From positions 1-6,656 of the forward strand of contig CAMWWS010000147.1 in NCBI GenBank assembly GCA_947178085.1: 6,656 nt of DNA, read 5' to 3'. The notes below the pieces were generated by a model. The model searched no databases, was not told the origin of the DNA, and saw only the letters and a list, made by a program, of their open reading frames with translations. This stretch comes from an uncultured Lachnospiraceae bacterium. Its GTDB lineage: Bacteria; Bacillota_A; Clostridia; Lachnospirales; Lachnospiraceae. Each line of letters begins with the position of its first letter. Position 1 is the stretch's first letter. This document shows, in pieces, positions 5,571-6,656 of this stretch. The position numbers and the translations under genes were made by a program.

Positions 5571-6656
5571 TCATAAAATATCACGTGCTATCCCATGCTT
5601 GTCTATAACTTTAGTGATAAAGACGCCATTTTTCACGTATACATTAAGCGTCTCTTCAGGTGAAGCCTGTTCTATACTATTTACAGTCCTTCCCTGACTG
5701 TCAGCCGCATATGCATACCCCTGATTTAGTTTTTCAAGCGGTGATAAGCCCTTCATTTGCTCAATATAAAGTGCAAGCTTATGTTTCTTATCTACAAGCC
5801 TGCGTTTCATACAATCCTGCAGTGTCTCTTCCAAATTCATCATAAATGTGCGTTTTTCTCTAATCTGATTGGACGGGCTTAAATATTTAATCCTCATTTG
5901 ATAATTGTCCAAACGCCCTCTATACCGCTCTATTTTGTTCCTGCATAAATGCTGCATGGTATATGCATACTCACTCAGACGCTCCATAAGCTGTTCTATA
6001 TCATATACTGCCAGTTCTGCTGCCGCAGAAGGTGTAGGCGCCCGCAGGTCTGCTACAAAATCCGCTATCGTCGTGTCTGTTTCATGTCCTACTGCGGATA
6101 TAATAGGAATAGGGCAGTCAAAAATTGCCTGAGCCACTGCTTCTTCATTAAATGCCCATAGGTCTTCGATTGAACCGCCGCCTCTTCCGACTATAATTGT
6201 ATCAACTTTATAATGCTCCATGGCATGAATCCCGTTTACAATGCTTCTGACTGCCATATCGCCCTGCACTATTGCCGGATACAGAATAATCTGCACATAG
6301 GGATTTCTTCTCGTTGCTATCTGAATAATATCTCTTACCGCTGCGCCTGTCTGTGCAGTAACTACGCCGAGCCTGCTGATATATTTAGGTATGGGCTGCT
6401 TATACTCATTGGCAAACATCCCACGCTCTTCAAGTTCTGTCTTCAGACGCTCGAAACGTTCATATAATGCTCCTGCGCCATCCTGTTTGATTTCTTTGGC
6501 ATAGAGCTGATACTTCCCGTCCCGCTCATAGACATCAATAGTGCCGCTTACAACTACCTGCTGCCCGTGTGACATTTTGAAGGTAAGCCCGCCCCTGGTT
6601 CCGGCAAACAGGGCGCATGCTATCGTGCAGTTGGCGTCGTGTGCCGTAAAATAAGT
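5571..6656 (-). CDS. xseA: Exodeoxyribonuclease VII large subunit, 5' end outside window
   Basis: Catalytic subunit of exonuclease VII. The frame runs open from the right edge for 361 codons to the TGA at 5571. An internal ATG at 6575 is not the true start, because the OB-fold DNA-binding domain already extends upstream of it (TYFTAHD at visible residues 1-7, then HGQQVVVSGTIDVYE). After the OB fold come LGVVTAQTGAAVRD (96-109), the catalytic core motif GRGGGSIEDLWAFNEE (157-172), SAVGHETD (187-194) and DFVADLRAPTPSAAAE (199-214). A helical segment follows, then LSPLEKLNQGYAY (304-316) and a small C-terminal beta domain. Clostridial XseA is about 400 residues, so roughly 40 N-terminal residues are missing. 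The helical arm, about 90 residues between the AAE and SPLEKL motifs, is much shorter than in E. coli, as in other clostridial forms. xseB follows by 31 bases. Confidence 0.97.
   Translation of the reverse strand, partial: TYFTAHDANCTIACALFAGTRGGLTFKMSHGQQVVVSGTIDVYERDGKYQLYAKEIKQDGAGALYERFERLKTELEERGMFANEYKQPIPKYISRLGVVTAQTGAAVRDIIQIATRRNPYVQIILYPAIVQGDMAVRSIVNGIHAMEHYKVDTIIVGRGGGSIEDLWAFNEEAVAQAIFDCPIPIISAVGHETDTTIADFVADLRAPTPSAAAELAVYDIEQLMERLSEYAYTMQHLCRNKIERYRGRLDNYQMRIKYLSPSNQIREKRTFMMNLEETLQDCMKRRLVDKKHKLALYIEQMKGLSPLEKLNQGYAYAADSQGRTVNSIEQASPEETLNVYVKNGVFITKVIDKHGIARDIL

Noticed and set aside
6573..6575. ATG at 6575 as the true start of xseA
   Set aside because: The upstream in-frame codons encode a recognisable part of the XseA OB fold (YFT and following strand), so the gene continues beyond the right edge.

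Overview
The window is a stretch of chromosomal housekeeping DNA in which every convincing gene lies on the minus strand. It therefore reads right to left as a single tightly packed operon: xseA (5' end beyond the right edge), xseB, ispA, dxs, tlyA, nadK, recN (3' end beyond the left edge). Gaps between genes are 16-54 bases and one pair overlaps. The gene order, the moderate GC content (mid-40s by eye) and the protein sequences all suggest an anaerobic Clostridia genome, most likely Lachnospiraceae or a close relative. This placement is inferred from family resemblance, not from a database search.

Region by region: about 5571-6656 encodes most of the exonuclease VII large subunit, and 5288-5539 encodes its small subunit. 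About 4396-5298 is a short-chain (farnesyl-type) polyprenyl diphosphate synthase whose start overlaps the end of xseB. 2494-4362 is a complete 1-deoxy-D-xylulose-5-phosphate synthase. 1569-2477 is a TlyA-family S4/FtsJ rRNA 2'-O-methyltransferase with a longer than usual C-terminus. 695-1534 is a complete NAD kinase. 2-640 is the N-terminal third or so of the DNA repair ATPase RecN. No stretch over 300 bases lacks a gene; the longest gap is the 54 bases between nadK and recN.

Together the genes cover DNA processing and repair (ExoVII, RecN), the first and a late step of isoprenoid synthesis by the MEP route (Dxs, IspA; the MEP route needs NADPH, which depends on NadK), and ribosome modification (TlyA). 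Dxs also makes the precursor for thiamine and pyridoxal biosynthesis. The grouping is an old, widely conserved neighbourhood: E. coli also keeps xseB-ispA-dxs together.

I found no mobile element, CRISPR array, RNA gene or sign of horizontal transfer, and no new system. The points worth a second look are modest: no argR between nadK and recN, where many Clostridia carry it; a weak ARG-box-like palindrome and a perfect TATAAT hexamer in that gap; a shortened coiled-coil arm in XseA; the TlyA C-terminal extension; and uncertain starts for ispA and tlyA.
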